Shown here piece after piece: positions 12,427-25,541 of a DNA stretch of 64,000 nt. Source of the DNA: Plutella xylostella (Eukaryota > Arthropoda > Insecta > Lepidoptera > Plutellidae); NCBI RefSeq assembly GCF_932276165.1, contig NC_063994.1:3658001-3722000 (forward strand), given 5' to 3'. The notes beneath the pieces were generated by a model. It had not been told where the DNA came from. It was given only the letters and a program-made list of their open reading frames with translations, and made no database searches. Each line of letters starts with the position of its first letter. The first letter of the stretch is position 1. The position numbers and the translations under genes are program-made.

Positions 12427-14073
12427 ACTAGTTTTAGTAATAAAATAAGTTCAACCTCTAAATTTAAAACTGTAAATTATTGGAACAGACAAAATAAAGA
12501 AAATGATAATGGTGACGTATGAGCACATAGCATATCAAACAGCTGAATCATTTGTGATTAAAACTTAAGACACCTCTTTTGATACAACCACACACGCATT
12601 TGATACAACAACTGTTGTAAACATACGAATAAATCAAACTTACTGACGTATCGTTACTTTTCAATTGTGTTTGTTAAACTAAAATACAAAACAAAACATT
12701 GTGCCGTTATCACCAAATAGCAACATTGACCGCCAAAGATCCATGTCGTTCTAAACATAAAATTGAAGCGCCGGTTTTGAACAAGGGCAGATGACGAGAT
12801 AGCCGGCACCGCCTCGCATACCGTCACGATCGGTGGAGCTAGTTCAACATAGAGTAGGTATGATATAAAATAGATACAAAAATCAGTCTACATACAAGCG
12901 CAATCGAGTACATACATACGAGTACATAGACACTGATCAGTGCTCAAGGGGCACAATATTTCGCAAGATGCGCACGTCAAGCCGTGACAAAAGGTGTCTT
13001 GTATCCCGTCTCCCGTGCTAGGCCTTCAGTTCGGACTGTAGTGTGGCCCCAGGACGAGTTTGAGCGCGAGTGCTATGACTCCGTCGCCCCCGCGAGTGTA
13101 GGCATGAAAGTGAAACTCAAACATGAGATTGACTTCTGTACCTATCTCTATTTTCTGAGTATGAAAACACCGCTCTGCTTAGAATACAATAGCTTTGTTT
13201 GAGCTCAGATAGTTTTAATGATAAATATTTATTTTAATTCGAAACGTAACGCTACCCTTTTATAGGTCGCGATAATGATCAGCCGATGATAGCCGGGTCG
13301 CTTTGTTGATTTTATTGTTTTTACATCCATTTGTTCAGCCCATCTGTGACTTTGGTTTTACGCATTTTGGAATGAAAGCATTCATCAGTACCAACATGTG
13401 TTTATGTATTTTTGTGTTTTTGTTTGTGATTAACTTGTTTAATGATTTGTTTCGGTGATGAAATATTTTCATTTTGACCACGTATATCCTACCTAGGTAT
13501 ATCTTCTTACCAATATCTGTTGTGTCAACAGTGGGTGATAGAAGGCTGATGATGATAGCCGATAAGAAAAATACGCAAAAAACTGGCTGTTATTTCTATC
13601 GCAGTATCTAAGAATTCAATACCATCTTCGTGGGCAATTGCTAAAATCTCTGTAGATTTCCTCTGTGCCTCCAGCATTCACAATACTGAGGTCGTGCATC
13701 CGATCATTTACAAGCCATTGACCCACCGGATCTGTTGGGAGTTGGAGCCAAATTTAGATCGCACGTGCGTCGTCTGCACAGCGTCTTCTGAATGCAGGTA
13801 TAAATTATAACCTCTCTGCTGCCTAATCGATTGCCGGGGTGGATTTTGAACGTGATATTTTCAAATAGGGGAAACAGTTTGGTGTGATTGTTAGGAATCG
13901 TCACATCATTATTACATAACGTGTATGTGGTGAGAGTATTTACATTCTTTAACTGCAATGACGAAAGGATCGATGCTGTGAGCGAGAATATGCTACACAC
14001 TAGGTTAACCTGTGATGTGGAACTAACATTTACGACATCTCTATAATATTTACAAGAATATTATTATATATAC

Positions 14074-14165
14074 AAATTGACATTAACAATTAAATTATTA
14101 TACAATATTATAATACAATTTAATTATTAATGTAGATACAAATTGACATTAACGATTAAAAAACT
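14074..14165. repeat. Direct repeat flanking an AT palindrome
   Basis: ACAAATTGACATTAAC occurs at 14074 and again at about 14138. Between the copies lies an inverted AT-rich pair, CAATTAAATTATTATA versus TATAATACAATTTAATT. This could be a target duplication around a tiny foldback, or local duplication. Confidence 0.55.
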
Positions 14166-14271
14166 TCTTTTGAAATAAAACAAAAATCATGAGTCAATAT
14201 CATGAAGCCAACAAATTGATAACCAAGTAGTTACATTTACTATACATAGTATATATACTGTATATGTGTGT

Positions 14272-14308
14272 ATGTGTACCTTCGATCAATGATCGAAGGT
14301 GTGTACAT
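14272..14308. repeat. Near-perfect hairpin
   Basis: TACCTTCGATCA and TGATCGAAGGT are exact complements separated by one base (centre 14289). The similarity extends outward imperfectly through GTGTA and TGTGTACATA. Possible cruciform or foldback remnant. Confidence 0.6.
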
Positions 14309-17300
14309 ATCAAATATCTTTTAAATATTTCTTATATACCTATCTCAAACTTTTTAAGCAACCTTATAAAGTGGTTCACATCAAAGAAATCGTATCGTAC
14401 TTTTAAAACTCGACCAGAAATAGGGTTACACGTGCACTCCCATATTTTCTTAATGTTGCAACTGTATTAGTCATAGGTAAGTAAGTGTACTAACTAATCG
14501 AAACTGACTATGAACTTTAATGTTTGTTTAAATAATCTGGGTTAAATACGTTTGCTTTTAAATGTTTGTTCTGAAGATACGCCGTAGTTTGTTTTGGTTT
14601 AGCGTCATAAACATCATTAGCGGTTTCTTCCTTTAATTTTTCATTTCAGCTATCAGTTCCTTTTACAAATCGCTTTTAGATTTGTTGCGTGTTTTTGTTT
14701 ACTTTATTTCGGATGAAGACTGCGTTTAAACGTTTCGTAAATGAGAAAGTGATTTATGTTTTGCATTTATCACAATCGTTATACACGTTGACAGCAGGAA
14801 TTTTATGCGTATAAACTGCGTTAGAGCGGTGGCGAGGGTTTTCGAAATGAAATACTTTTCTGAGACCCATCCGACACTGGGGTAGGCTGTATCGTGATTA
14901 TGACGGAAGTTTCGGGGGAGAATTTCTATACAAATTCGAAGGTGCGGTCCATCGCATATTACTCAGTATGAGGGTATGTCGAGGGGATGAAATGCTAAAA
15001 TAAAGGGGGATTATACGAAGATTGCGTTACCATGACAACGGAGTTTCACAAAATACCAGCAACCTTGGTGTTGTTTCTTTAAAATATAGTAGAATTAGGT
15101 AATTCCACAAGTCTTGTACCAATATTTATCATGCCTTTAGTATCATGTGTTTTGTATCTTATTTATCGTTTTACCAAGAAAAATAAGACTTTTAGAATAG
15201 AATTAATATTTGCTGAAAAAGATAACAAATGATCTTTCTTTTTGGCAGTACAACAAGTAAATGTTTAAGAAATTTAGATGTTCACCAACATAACACTTTT
15301 TCAAATTTTACCTGTCATTTTAATCTGGCATCCATCTGGCTTAGCCTGACCATGCATAATCACAGTTATGACGATGCAAGCGCCGAAAACCCTATAAAGC
15401 CTTTGTATCCTAAACAGATGCTATTCGGGTAATCGGTCGAACCGACATCCGATTAATTTGGAAGATTATCCGGTGGACGTAATTGGATAACTGCGTAAAT
15501 TGATCGGGCTAGCCGGGCAGCGGACGAATCCAACACTTTATGGTTATCGCAGTGTCATGAGCTATTTCCAGCTTGCAGCCGAATGAAAGCTATGGAGGAT
15601 TTTTAAAAAGTACCGCTTTGTTCTTTAGAAGATAAAAGGAATAAAGAATCATGGTGACGAGCAGAAATATTGTCTGTTCCGCAACCGTCTTAAGGAAAAT
15701 ACTTATTTTGAACGCCAACAAACCGTCTATGCCTTGAACTGTTCAGTTCACTCTTATACATGGGCCTTCTTTTTAATATTCGAATAACTATGCCATAATC
15801 TCCATGCTTGGCAGAATGGTTGGAGATTGCACTATTGGAAAAAAACATGATGTATGTAATCGCATAAGTTGTTTTCTTTGAATAAAGATTTATTCTATTC
15901 TATTCTTTACCTTTAGCCAAAACTATTCATTCCATCCATTGTGTTTTATACCGATATTATTGTATCTCTCTCCCTAGGAGTTGTATATCAACCACTGTTA
16001 TAAACCTCTCACTGTACAGCTCTTGCCACCTAGGTCATCCACACATACATACTGCCATGCGTTAAAAACACGTAACATATCATACATAACATGTCTTAAA
16101 TACATAAATAGAACAGAGTAGTATCAATTTCACTTTGGTCTTTGCGAGTTAAAAATGCACCCCGAACGTAATCTCAAAGTAATCAGAATGCCGGAATGGA
16201 AGCATTAACTTTGATCCTAAAGAATAATGGAATTCGTTACAAAATATTATTTATTCTCCTGGAAACAAAATTGGTGTTTATTCTTTGGGGCGGCATGTAA
16301 ATTAATAAAGGAAAAGGCTCCTTTTTTATCTGTTGCAAAGAGTTTTGTGAGAGCTCGCGTAATTCCTTGTTTAGGTTGTAAAAGCCATTCTATACGATAA
16401 TATCAGGTACATTATCATAATAATGTTAATATGCTCCGAGAAGTACTATATTATATATATACTATATATAATACTATACATAATATATGTACTATATGTA
16501 CTATATTTAACATTTGTAATTTTAACAAAAAATATATTTTTTTGGAAAATAAAATTTAAACTCTGGAAAAACACGATTCTATTTAATGTATCACAATATT
16601 ATGTGGTGTGGTAAACTTAGTATGTTTTTTCTTGCGGTTACGATCTTACGATATTTGCGAGAAACAAAAATATTATAATTCTACAATGCATTATCATTAT
16701 CCCCAAAGTTACCACTGTATACTTAAACAAATCAACCTTGTTAATTGCACAAGCAGCAAAATAGCAGCAGCATGACAATAAAGTGTTTTGCCCTTGGTTT
16801 TAATAGATTAGTTATTTCGCCGTCATTTACTCCATGGAAACCAGACATAATCATAGGGTAATTTTCAATAGCCACCATTAGCGTGGCAAAACTCTGATAT
16901 CACTGGGAATTGAACAGGTTTGCGAAACATTAAATGATCATATATTACAGTGCCTAACTAAATAAATTGCATTTTTTTTGTATTATCCGTGCCTTTCGTA
17001 TATTGCATGTAATCTGTGTATTTATAAATAGTCATCATTCATTCAATCAAATTAGTCTTCTTCCATGGAAAGACTAACATATAGGATATTATTATATCCG
17101 AACATATTAAATGAAGCTAAGAAATCAAAAAAACGTCACAGTCAAAGGTCTATAGATAACGTGTGGACTCTAAAACAAAATCTTCAAAATTAATGCAAGC
17201 AAATCTTGAAACACGGTTTCGTAAGTCACCACGTCGTAAAGAACAATACGAATGCAAATTAACTAGGTATTCAATGTCCAAGATTCCGCCGAGCCAAGAC

Positions 17301-17394
17301 TGTAGTAACGGAAGCAATTTATCAAAACAGAAGGTAGCTACAAAATTCATGGGCCCATAACTCAGTTGCGAAAGGGAAGTTATGGCGAAAGAAA

Positions 17395-17545
17395 TGCTAA
17401 AGCTTTTATCATTATAGTAATCGCAGCACACCTCCCTAGTCTTACAAGTTGTCTGTCGCAGCTCGTATTTGCATTCACCCCTCGTCGGCAAGGCATTGTG
17501 ATAAATCGCGTCGGGGCACGGAATACCTCCCTGTTTTAAGGGACC
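17395..17545 (-). other. Candidate cysteine-rich exon
   Basis: On the - strand a comparatively GC-rich frame reads GGIPCPDAIYHNALPTRGEC, then KYELRQTTCKTREVCCDYYN. The five cysteines, including a CC pair after KTREV, resemble secreted EMI/EGF-type ectodomains of insects. An acceptor-like TTAAAACAG lies just upstream of the GGIPC segment. No convincing donor was located and the Met-initiated 146-residue frame (17590-17150) extends beyond the Cys-rich part without further motifs. It could be an exon or pseudo-exon of a - strand gene, or chance. Confidence 0.25.
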
Positions 17546-17590
17546 ATGAACCCTGAATGAGACGTTGGAAGCAATTATACGACTTCTCAT

Positions 17591-20500
17591 ATCGCCAAAG
17601 AGGTTCGGGGGTTAAAATATAGTAATTGTCACTCCAGATCCTGCCATATCAGTTTCTTAATGAATACGGTGAGCACACGATTGTGTGCTTGACTTGAGTG
17701 GAATCGCTTGTTATGTATGTTTGGGGAGCTTTCGAATTAACGGTATTAAAATACGCAGTATTTTTTAACCCTACCCTAAACTTTTTGAGGAGGTCTACAA
17801 CAGTGACACGTGCTTCTTGTTGAAATTTTGACGATTTTGCATATTTTCTGTTACCCACATGTAAAATCGTTTCGTCTGCATAATAAACTTCTCACTTTCA
17901 TTGATAACCAGTTTATCTTAATTAACAAACAACGTCAAAACAAAGTTTGTCTGCGCAATTATATCATATTGCTCAGCTTCTCACAGTTAAGTTTTGTCAT
18001 CTAATTCTTGAACTATCATTTTAACCAAATTGCGGTTTGTAATCGTAAACAAGATTCTGAACTAAGCAAAAATATACCTTATGACCACTTGCTTCTAACA
18101 TAGTATTTATTTGCGTTTTCATAAGCACTTTCAGCTTTACGAGTGAGCAGATCAGTAGTGGTTAGAATGGTCCAAACTGGTAGGACCGGTCAGTCAGCAT
18201 TGCGTAGTCTTGATTATTAACATACTCTTGTGTCTGTACGTAAGTTTATGTCACTGTCTTTGCACGTTCTTGAACCTGAAGAAGATTTACTTAATCGTGT
18301 TCAAAGTAATAATTTAGCCTCGTTGTCATTGTCGCGGCTTTTATAATGTCTATGTATTGTATATTGTGTATCGCATGAGTTTTACAAATTCTCGGTAAGT
18401 ATCGGAAAAGTTAGTTATCATTGGTTTGAAAAGTGCGTCATGTTTCTTTACATAAACTAATAGCTGGCTTGCGACTGCTTTAATTAAGATTAGAAAGGAC
18501 TAGGTTCAATATATAGTAACTATAGAAAGGCTAGTTTTCCTTTCTTGCAGAAGAAACAAACTTTCGAACAATCGCGCAGGCGGCTCACGTCTCATCAATA
18601 AAGCGTTAATCAGACCTACAATAGAACCATTAGCGGCGATATTATAAGTATTATAACTGCCGGAAGCGGCACTACAGAGTTTGTACAGTGACGGTCTGGC
18701 ATACGCATGACTTTGCACCCTTCTTCTGGCGCTATAAAAGTTATATTTTGCTGCATCCCACATATTTATTCAGCGTGCCGCTGTACCTGTACAAGTAAAT
18801 GCAACACTCTCAGTTAAAAGTTTACTCCAAAATGTATCTAGCGCCTTTGTACCTGAAATATTAACTAATTTGATGGGTAATGAAACTAATGAAAGTTGAA
18901 GTTTGGTATTGAAGTTAGTCGACGTCACTCTTTGGTACTTGGTTGTCTGATGGTGATTGAAATTAAAAATCATAAAAGGTAAGAATATTGTGAGTGATTC
19001 CACTTATAGAAATGTTTTTTTGGGAAAGTTGTTCAAAACAGAGTATGTGCATATGTGGTTAAATTATGATATTGGAGTATGAGAATAGAGAAGTGCCAAG
19101 AAAAAGCTAGAATGACCAATTAGTCGTAAATTAAACACAAGTCTCGCAAATGAAGTGGAATTTTGTTTTGGTTGATAGAAAAATGAATGACTAATCAGAT
19201 CATACTGTAAAATTTTCCATGTTATGCACCCTTGTATACTATCGACTTCTATACGAGCAGTATTCCCTAGTACTGCTCTAGCTAACCAGTGTAACTAATT
19301 AGTGAACCGAAACTTATGGTGAACTTGTCCACAACAATAGCCCGACTATCGCGGTATGAAACATTAGTTTGCCAATATTAGATACGGGAGGGAAACACAA
19401 TTAATTGTTGGGTCAACTTTGGCGGTCATTGGGAATTTAGGACGTAACTGTGATCGATACTGTGCAGCAGTCCAGAACTTTGTTAGCAGTTGCACCTGGC
19501 GTTGTGCAATATGAATTACTAGCTTTTCGTAGACTTCTGTATAAATTTATAAATATTAGTGCCAAAGTTGGCTTTCGTAACATCGGCCCTTATTTGTGAG
19601 ACCTCAATAAGTAGAGAAAATAAACATATTTATAAAATAACAAAAATCTGATATCAAAATATCTGATAGTAAACATCTATATTACGTGTTTTTCTTGAAG
19701 CCGATATAAACGAGGCAGCCAATATTGATACTCTGTCAACCGTAATTGCTTGACGCGGTTGAATTGAACTCGCATCAATTGACAGCATATCGTGAGTGTG
19801 ACAAGGAATAATTGATCCATGTGTGTGTGGCAGCTTAAGCACAACGATAGAACCATGTACAATTCACACTGGCTCGGCGAGACACATGAAATCAGTTGGT
19901 CGTTGGTGTCGTTCTTATTTCGATAGCAATAAGAGTTACATTACTAAGCTGCGCTTCCCTTTGTCCCATTGGTTGTAGGACTGATGAAACATAAGTCATC
20001 TTGTACTGAGCTCACATGCCTCTATAAACCTACTCATGCGCAAATGACTAATCTCAATAAGCCAGGCTGTCTTAATCTAAATTGGGTCAGGAAGACATTC
20101 TTACTGGAACATTATTCTGAAGCAATAAGACCGCCTTTTATTTTTGTATAAAATAAGTCACGTGCCGTACAATTGGGACCAGCTGTATTGTCTGGTAAAC
20201 CTTTGAATAAATAAATCCTTTTCGTAAATAATACAAAAATCACAGTATATTGGATTGAAGGCTGGTTATGTTAGTTTCTAGAATACAAGTTACTCTAGTC
20301 CCACCAACCATGGAAATAGGTCTTACAAAATAACTTATTTATGGATATTCACTTTAACTCTAACGTTATGTTCTTATTCCCCATTCCGAACCAACACAAA
20401 ATAATGTACCGCGATATAACATAATAGTTCCAGAGCAATCTTGAAAGTAAATGTTCCTTGGATATTAAGTGGCATTGACTGCTTCTGTTAACGATCCATT

Positions 20501-21634
20501 GGCAGTGAACATAGCAAAACAGCTATTCATCACGGCACCAAGAATTGTCTCCGAAGACGAGTGTCCCATTATATCCTGAATTTATGTTCCGGGAAAAATG
20601 CATTTCTCTGAAGCTCACTTTGCATTTTAATGCCCTGATTTGTAAGTGTCATGGAAACAGTGTTTGAAGCTGGTATACCTATTGAAAATTCATGTAGGAT
20701 AGAATATGTTCATTGTTTTATCGATTGACTATACAGCTAGCAAAAGCGAGCAACACCATACACATATTTTAAAACACTATATCGAAAATGGAGCTCGTGA
20801 AAACAGTTTCAAACTTTTTGCAGTCAAAATCTCGGACATATTTCTTTATTATAAGGAGCCCGTAGTGAGCGTGCCCGAAGACAAACCCTACTACACCAGG
20901 AACGTGTCTCAAACAATGGAGGATTGCGCGCTAACCAAATTGTAGGGTTCTTTCAATTAGCCCTGAGTTGGCATCTTTACTTGCAGCGGCTATTATGCAA
21001 AATAGGACGAGATATTGTCACTGCCTGGGACTTCAAAAAGCTACATAGAGTAGTTATGACAGTTTAATGTGTTTTAAAAAAATAATTATTCAGTTTGAAT
21101 TTTTAGCACTTTACAATCTGTAGTCTGTATTTCAAGTCTAGATTATTAATACAAATCTCTATTGACTCCTTCAATGATATAAGATTGTAACGCATTTGAG
21201 GCTGACTCTAAAATTGTTTCAATTGACGTTAATCACCCTATAACCTACTACTACATACCTACCATACCACTTTGAACCAACTTAGACTTTAATAGAAAGC
21301 AATAAGGTCATAAACTATTACACTTTGTATATAAATGTGCAGTTTTCTGACATACGTCAATGGAATGCTGCATCTGTTCCATGCCTCAATAGGAGAGGAA
21401 TCTGTATATTACGAACCTACATCGCTAATAAAGGAATCTGTCTGCTGGAATAAAGGTTAATTAGACTTTTTTGCCTCTATTAGTCAGATGCTTGTGGTGG
21501 AGTGGTTTAGGTGCTTAGTTGAAGTAGTTCAAAAAAAAACTTCAAAGGGAATGTACTCTGTTTTTTCAGATCCTCGTTGATTTTGATCTCTTACAGCTTT
21601 TTGAGAGGTCTGTTTTTATTCCTTAATTACCAGC
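17591..21634. other. No gene recognised; weak promoter-like signal near 18.73 kb
   Basis: A TATAAAAG at 18733-18740 is followed about 35-40 bp downstream by TTCAGC, and the donor-like AAAAGGTAAGAAT lies at about 18975-18985 on the same strand. The rest is AT-rich with short frames lacking recognisable domains. Confidence 0.35.
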
Positions 21635-21646
21635 TATTCAGAAAAT

Positions 21647-22024
21647 AACTGCCTCTGTGGTCTAGTTGTAGAAGCTTCGCTTCATGACCCAGAGGTCCCG
21701 GGTTCGATTCCCGGGTGGGACCATCAATTTGTGTTTCTAAATTGTGGTTCCAAGTTTGGTTAGGACATAGAAGGCTGATCACCTGATGTCCGAAACAGTG
21801 AAACGATCCATGCTGTCGGATGGGCATGTAAAGCAGTCGGTCCTGCGCCTAGCTCTCTCCAGTCGTGTCGGTCAATCCGTCCCATTGGGTTATGAGAGTG
21901 ATGGAACAGAGAGTGCTCCTGTGTACTGCGCACACACTTGGGCACTATAATCTACTCCTGCGTAGATGGCTGATCTCAATTGAGATTGGCCGCCGTGGTC
22001 GAAATTCGGCTAGGAGGACATTAT
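21647..22024 (+). mobile_element. tRNA-headed SINE with perfect 12-bp target duplication
   Basis: The head contains an A-box-like TGGTCTAGTTGTAG and a canonical B box GGTTCGATTCCC (21701-21712), a split RNA polymerase III promoter. The body includes CGGTCCTGCGCCTAGCTCTC, GGGTTATGAGAGTGATGGAA and CGGCTAGGAGGACATTATT, phrases of a SINE common in Lepidoptera. The element ends in a short ATT-type tail. TATTCAGAAAAT occurs at both 21635-21646 and 22025-22036, a perfect 12-bp target-site duplication, which shows insertion by target-primed reverse transcription. The tRNA-like head lacks a pairing acceptor stem, so it is not a functional tRNA gene. Confidence 0.9.
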
Positions 22025-22036
22025 TATTCAGAAAAT

Positions 22037-23015
22037 TCAACCTTTTATATATTTTTATAATTATGTACTGAGTATGATCAATATAGAAAAATACTTACCG
22101 TTTAGTGGTTTACAATATATCCTTTATTTTGTTTCAGATGCTGGCAATCTTGTCCACATACTCGTGATCTTCAACTTTAAAGGCAAGTCTCCTACTGTAA
22201 TTGCAACAATAAGTCATCACTCGCTAAATTATTTAGTCCACTGTTTTACGGGCATTATAAATTCTGCACCTGACTACATTTTGGTTGCTACACAGCGTTA
22301 GTGTGAATAATTACTTTAGCTTATTATTTATTACTCTGGTTTTAATGGAATTCATAAGTATCTTTATTACTATTGCTGTTCATTTGTTTGAAAACATTAA
22401 AATGTGCACGCCCTGTTATAATTATAATTATAAGGCAACGCATCAAAAAACATTAGCCATGCCATAATGTATTTAAACACATTCTCTTCTCCTTTTCAAT
22501 CCTATGAATCTTGACCTTTTCACACTTTAGAGATGAACTCAAGTGCAATTCCAAAGTCTTCACATGTGATGTTTCAGCACATTTAAAATTTAAAAGTTCC
22601 TCGAAACGGTTTGAACCCGGGAGGGAAGCGAACAAGTGGGTTTGAACTCTTGTGCCCACTATCAGTGAACATTTGTTCAGAAAAAACACAACGGACTGAC
22701 CCTTTCTGTCGTCGGTCCTGCGATGAACTCATAACTATCTGTCTTGTGTCTGCTTTCGATCCGCCCCGGGCCATTTAATGTAATATAGTGTTTTCGGGAC
22801 GTGGTTAAGAAAACATTTCTCGTCATCAAGTTGTTTTTGTGATTGAGGACATGTTCAGTCTGTGCTTAAAACAAATTGGGTATCTCCTTAATTGATACTT
22901 GAGCCTAATTCTTAATTACCTTTGCTATTATTATTTGGTTCATTGCCGACCATATTAGCCTCATTGCTGCCAGACTTAGCGGCTCATTCATCAAAATGCT
23001 GAATTGTCTGATTTA
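22037..23015. other. No gene recognised
   Basis: An acceptor-like TTTATTTTGTTTCAG ends at 22138 and a GC-type donor AAAGGCAAGT lies at 22181-22190, bounding 45 nt, without other support. The remainder has short frames with no recognisable product. Confidence 0.35.
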
Positions 23016-23166
23016 GCTAGATAGATAGATAGATAGATAGAGTATTTGTACTATTTGTACACCAAAAAATAATTAACAATTTTACATAGACACTTAACTA
23101 GGGTACAAAAGGCGATCTTATCGCTTAAAGCGATCTCTTCCAGACAATCTTTTATATGGATGGACT
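23016..23166 (-). mobile_element. 3' end of a non-LTR retroelement, family L copy 1
   Basis: Read on the - strand this carries AAGAGATCGCTTTAAGCGAT, GCCTTTTGTACCCTAGTTAA, AATTGTTAATTATTTTTTGG, then TGTACAAATAG and a (CTAT)n tail at 23016-23040. The same order and tail occur at 50421-50553, and a diverged version at 29079-29215. The tail and shared 3' end indicate 5'-truncated insertions of a LINE or its SINE partner. Confidence 0.75.
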
Positions 23167-24078
23167 AGAGATAACGAGACGTGTACTTCATAAGCTTTTT
23201 TTAATTTTAAGAACCACTGATACAGTAGAGACAAGGACTGCGCTTCATGGGAAGCCATAAAGTCTGTAATATAATACCGCGCTTCGATTCCGTTCTGTTC
23301 TAAGAACTACGGTCAATTTGCTGGAAAATGCAGTTTTGTGACTTCTTTTTTTTATTTTCGAACGTCAAAACAATCTTGACAATGGTTTACCTACAAAAAA
23401 TACAGTTTACCATTACCACGTCTGTTCCAAATAATATGAATATTACGAGTAAAATATAACAAAAACCAAAAATAAAACAGTTCTTATAAGAAATTTTAAA
23501 CGGATTTTAGAGAAAAAGTAAATTACATAAAAGTAGGTTCTTTACTTTTATGTAATTTAATTTGAATTAAAGCTAAACCTACTTAAATATATAATAAATT
23601 AGTTTTTCATAAGCTAAACTGACCCTTCTACCATTCGACAATTTAGATAGAAAGTGACGGAGGATGAATGTTGTATTTAGTTAAGAGTTGAGAGTCATCT
23701 ACGGACGCAAACATTTCCGTTTACCTAAATTATGGCAACGTACATCGCTCCAGGAACAGAAATCTTATCCAACTTTTTGATTTAGATAAGAAACAAAAAT
23801 ATAATTTGTCATACTATAATCTAAAAGCTATTAGTCAGCTTAATTAACCGTCCCAGGCCTGTCTTGTCAAAGATTATAAGGAATACTTTTAAAGAACTTC
23901 CCTTTTTGGTGTAAAGGGCATCTATTTACGTACATTCTAAATCATTCGCTTTAATTAGTCTTGTGAACGCATTCGTCTTGATTAATGTTTTCTAGTTTAA
24001 TGGTTCAAGTTTGGAGGTTGCGGCGGCGGGGGGCGGTAAAAAATGTTCTAAGGCGTAATAATAGCTGGTTGAAATTAA
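23167..24078. other. No gene recognised
   Basis: AT-rich sequence with an imperfect palindrome AATTACATAAAAGTAGGTTC / TACTTTTATGTAATTTAATT around 23540. Nothing else stands out. Confidence 0.45.
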
Positions 24079-24410
24079 ATAACGTGTCTTTATCAGTGCA
24101 AAAGAAATGTCTCGACATACAACACTCTACTTCTACCACTGAACTCTCATTTGAATTAGTTCGGTTAGAAGATTTGTGACTTTTTATTCATTGGTAACTT
24201 AACCGCCACACACGGTATCTACAGTAACATTCAGCTAAATGGTGAACCCTCTGTTGGTACAACCCCCCGCCTACAATACGTTCCATTAACATTGGGGCTT
24301 GTTTTCATCTTTTTAGCGTGCAGACGGGTTTTTTTTTATAAGTAATGATATATTTTTTTACTTTTTGTATGTGACACACCATCTTACTAGTTAGTATATT
24401 GTTAATCTAA
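24079..24410 (+). mobile_element. MITE-like TIR repeat, family 1 copy B
   Basis: The left part contains CAGTGCAAAAGAAATGTCTC, GAATTAGTTCGGTTAGAAGA and TTTGTGACTTTTTATTCATT. The right end has GTATGTGACACACCATCTTA followed by TATATTGTTAATCTAA. These match copy A reversed, and copy C. The middle is diverged or replaced. Confidence 0.65.
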
Positions 24411-24571
24411 GATCGCTACAGCTTAACACTTGCATCTCACGTCTATTCCGTATGCGACTCGGGTGTGTTTGCACGGCGTCCATGTTTGGCTATTTGGCTA
24501 TCTTGTTTACCTTCTAATGCATTAGATATGTCAATGTCTGAGCGAGACAAGTGTTTCTAACGAACTTACAC

Positions 24572-24684
24572 GAGGGTCACTTTAGCTTGAAGAAACGCAA
24601 CGCTAAGATGAGATGCAATCGCTAAGTTTAATTGATAGATAGAGTCGTTGATAACTTCGTTTTCGTACGCTAAAGTGACTCCTC
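24572..24684 (+). mobile_element. MITE family 2, diverged copy
   Basis: The TIR pair GAGGGTCACTTTAGC and, reversed, GAGGAGTCACTTTAGC bounds 113 bp. The interior shares TGCAATCG, GTTTAAT, GATAGAGTCGT and AACTTCGTTTT with intact members at 49.6 and 58.4 kb. Confidence 0.7.
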
Positions 24685-24722
24685 TTGCAATCGACAGATC
24701 GATATAGATAGATTATGCTATA

Positions 24723-24926
24723 CTAGGTGTACCCGCGGGTTTCTCTTCGTCTTAAAAAGTTTTCCCGTGGGAATTCCGGGATAAAAAGTAGCCTGTGTTC
24801 TTTCCCAGGGTCTAGACCGTATGTATACCAAATTTCATTCAAATCCGTTCAGTAGTTTTGGCGTGAAAGAGTATCAGACAGACATCCGTTACTTTTGCAT
24901 TTATAATATTAGAGGATTAGTTAGGA
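24723..24926 (-). mobile_element. Short non-autonomous Helitron, copy 1
   Basis: On the - strand it starts TCCTAACTAAT and ends in CTAG, lying between a host A and T, as expected for Helitron insertion without target duplication. It shares the GGGATAAAAAGTAGCC and GTCTAGACCGTATG body phrases (read on +) with four other copies. No Rep/helicase coding capacity. Confidence 0.85.
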
Positions 24927-25541
24927 TTTATCTTGGATTCGATCGTGGGCTCGTCGTCGTTCTCAAACGTACGGTTTTCTAATCACTGCAATGCCGAATC
25001 AGGTACAGTCTACAACTATGATATTTTTATTTTATTTCAAGTTCAACATAATTGAAGTAGATTCCTTTTCACAAACCTCGTTATCCGCAAATACCTACCT
25101 ACATGTAATTTAACACCAGCTATATTATGCTTTATTCCTAGACATTAAGAACCTTGCTGCAAGTTCGGGGGTTGAAGCTAAGCTGATTAAATTTCAACTG
25201 TCACATCTGTGCATTCTCCCCACGCTGACACCTCCAAATTGACATGCTGAGTTACATCTATTTGCGGCGGCCCGAAAATAGACCTCATTACATTAGCAGT
25301 ACGGCTCCTAATGCAATGTTCTGGCAAATTGAGCATGCCTCATAGAATCGTCATTCTTTTGTTTTATGTTTTCTTTATTTCTTAAGCTATTAATGTTCTT
25401 ATCTGTTCTATAAATAAAGTTGGAGATAACAACAAAAATGCTGTTAAATTTTACGCAGCATACGTCACATCTTATTGCGATCCGTGCAAGGAGGGTTACT
25501 CTATCCTAATCCTAACTTCCTAACTATATATATATATATGT

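Larger units (their letters stand above)
12427..17149. other. Largely unannotated region with a few repeat fragments
   Basis: No convincing gene. Noted within: a possible retroelement tail with AACAGTGGG and GCTGATGATGATAG at 13527-13557; a direct repeat at 14074-14165; a hairpin at 14272-14308; a tail-like TTTGAATAAAGATTTATTC with TATTC repeats at 15878-15906; and an AT-rich TATA tract at 16436-16510. A GC-richer island with an open frame (12960-13170) lies downstream of a TATAAAA at 12864, but nothing in its translation is recognisable. Confidence 0.45.

Noticed and set aside
12984..13202. 72-codon open frame in a GC-richer island downstream of a TATA-like sequence
   Set aside because: No recognisable domain, no clear donor, and TATA-to-initiator spacing is poor.
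21651..21723. tRNA-like sequence with CAT in the anticodon region and a good B box
   Set aside because: The acceptor stem does not pair and the sequence continues into a SINE body bounded by target duplications, so it is a SINE head rather than a tRNA gene.
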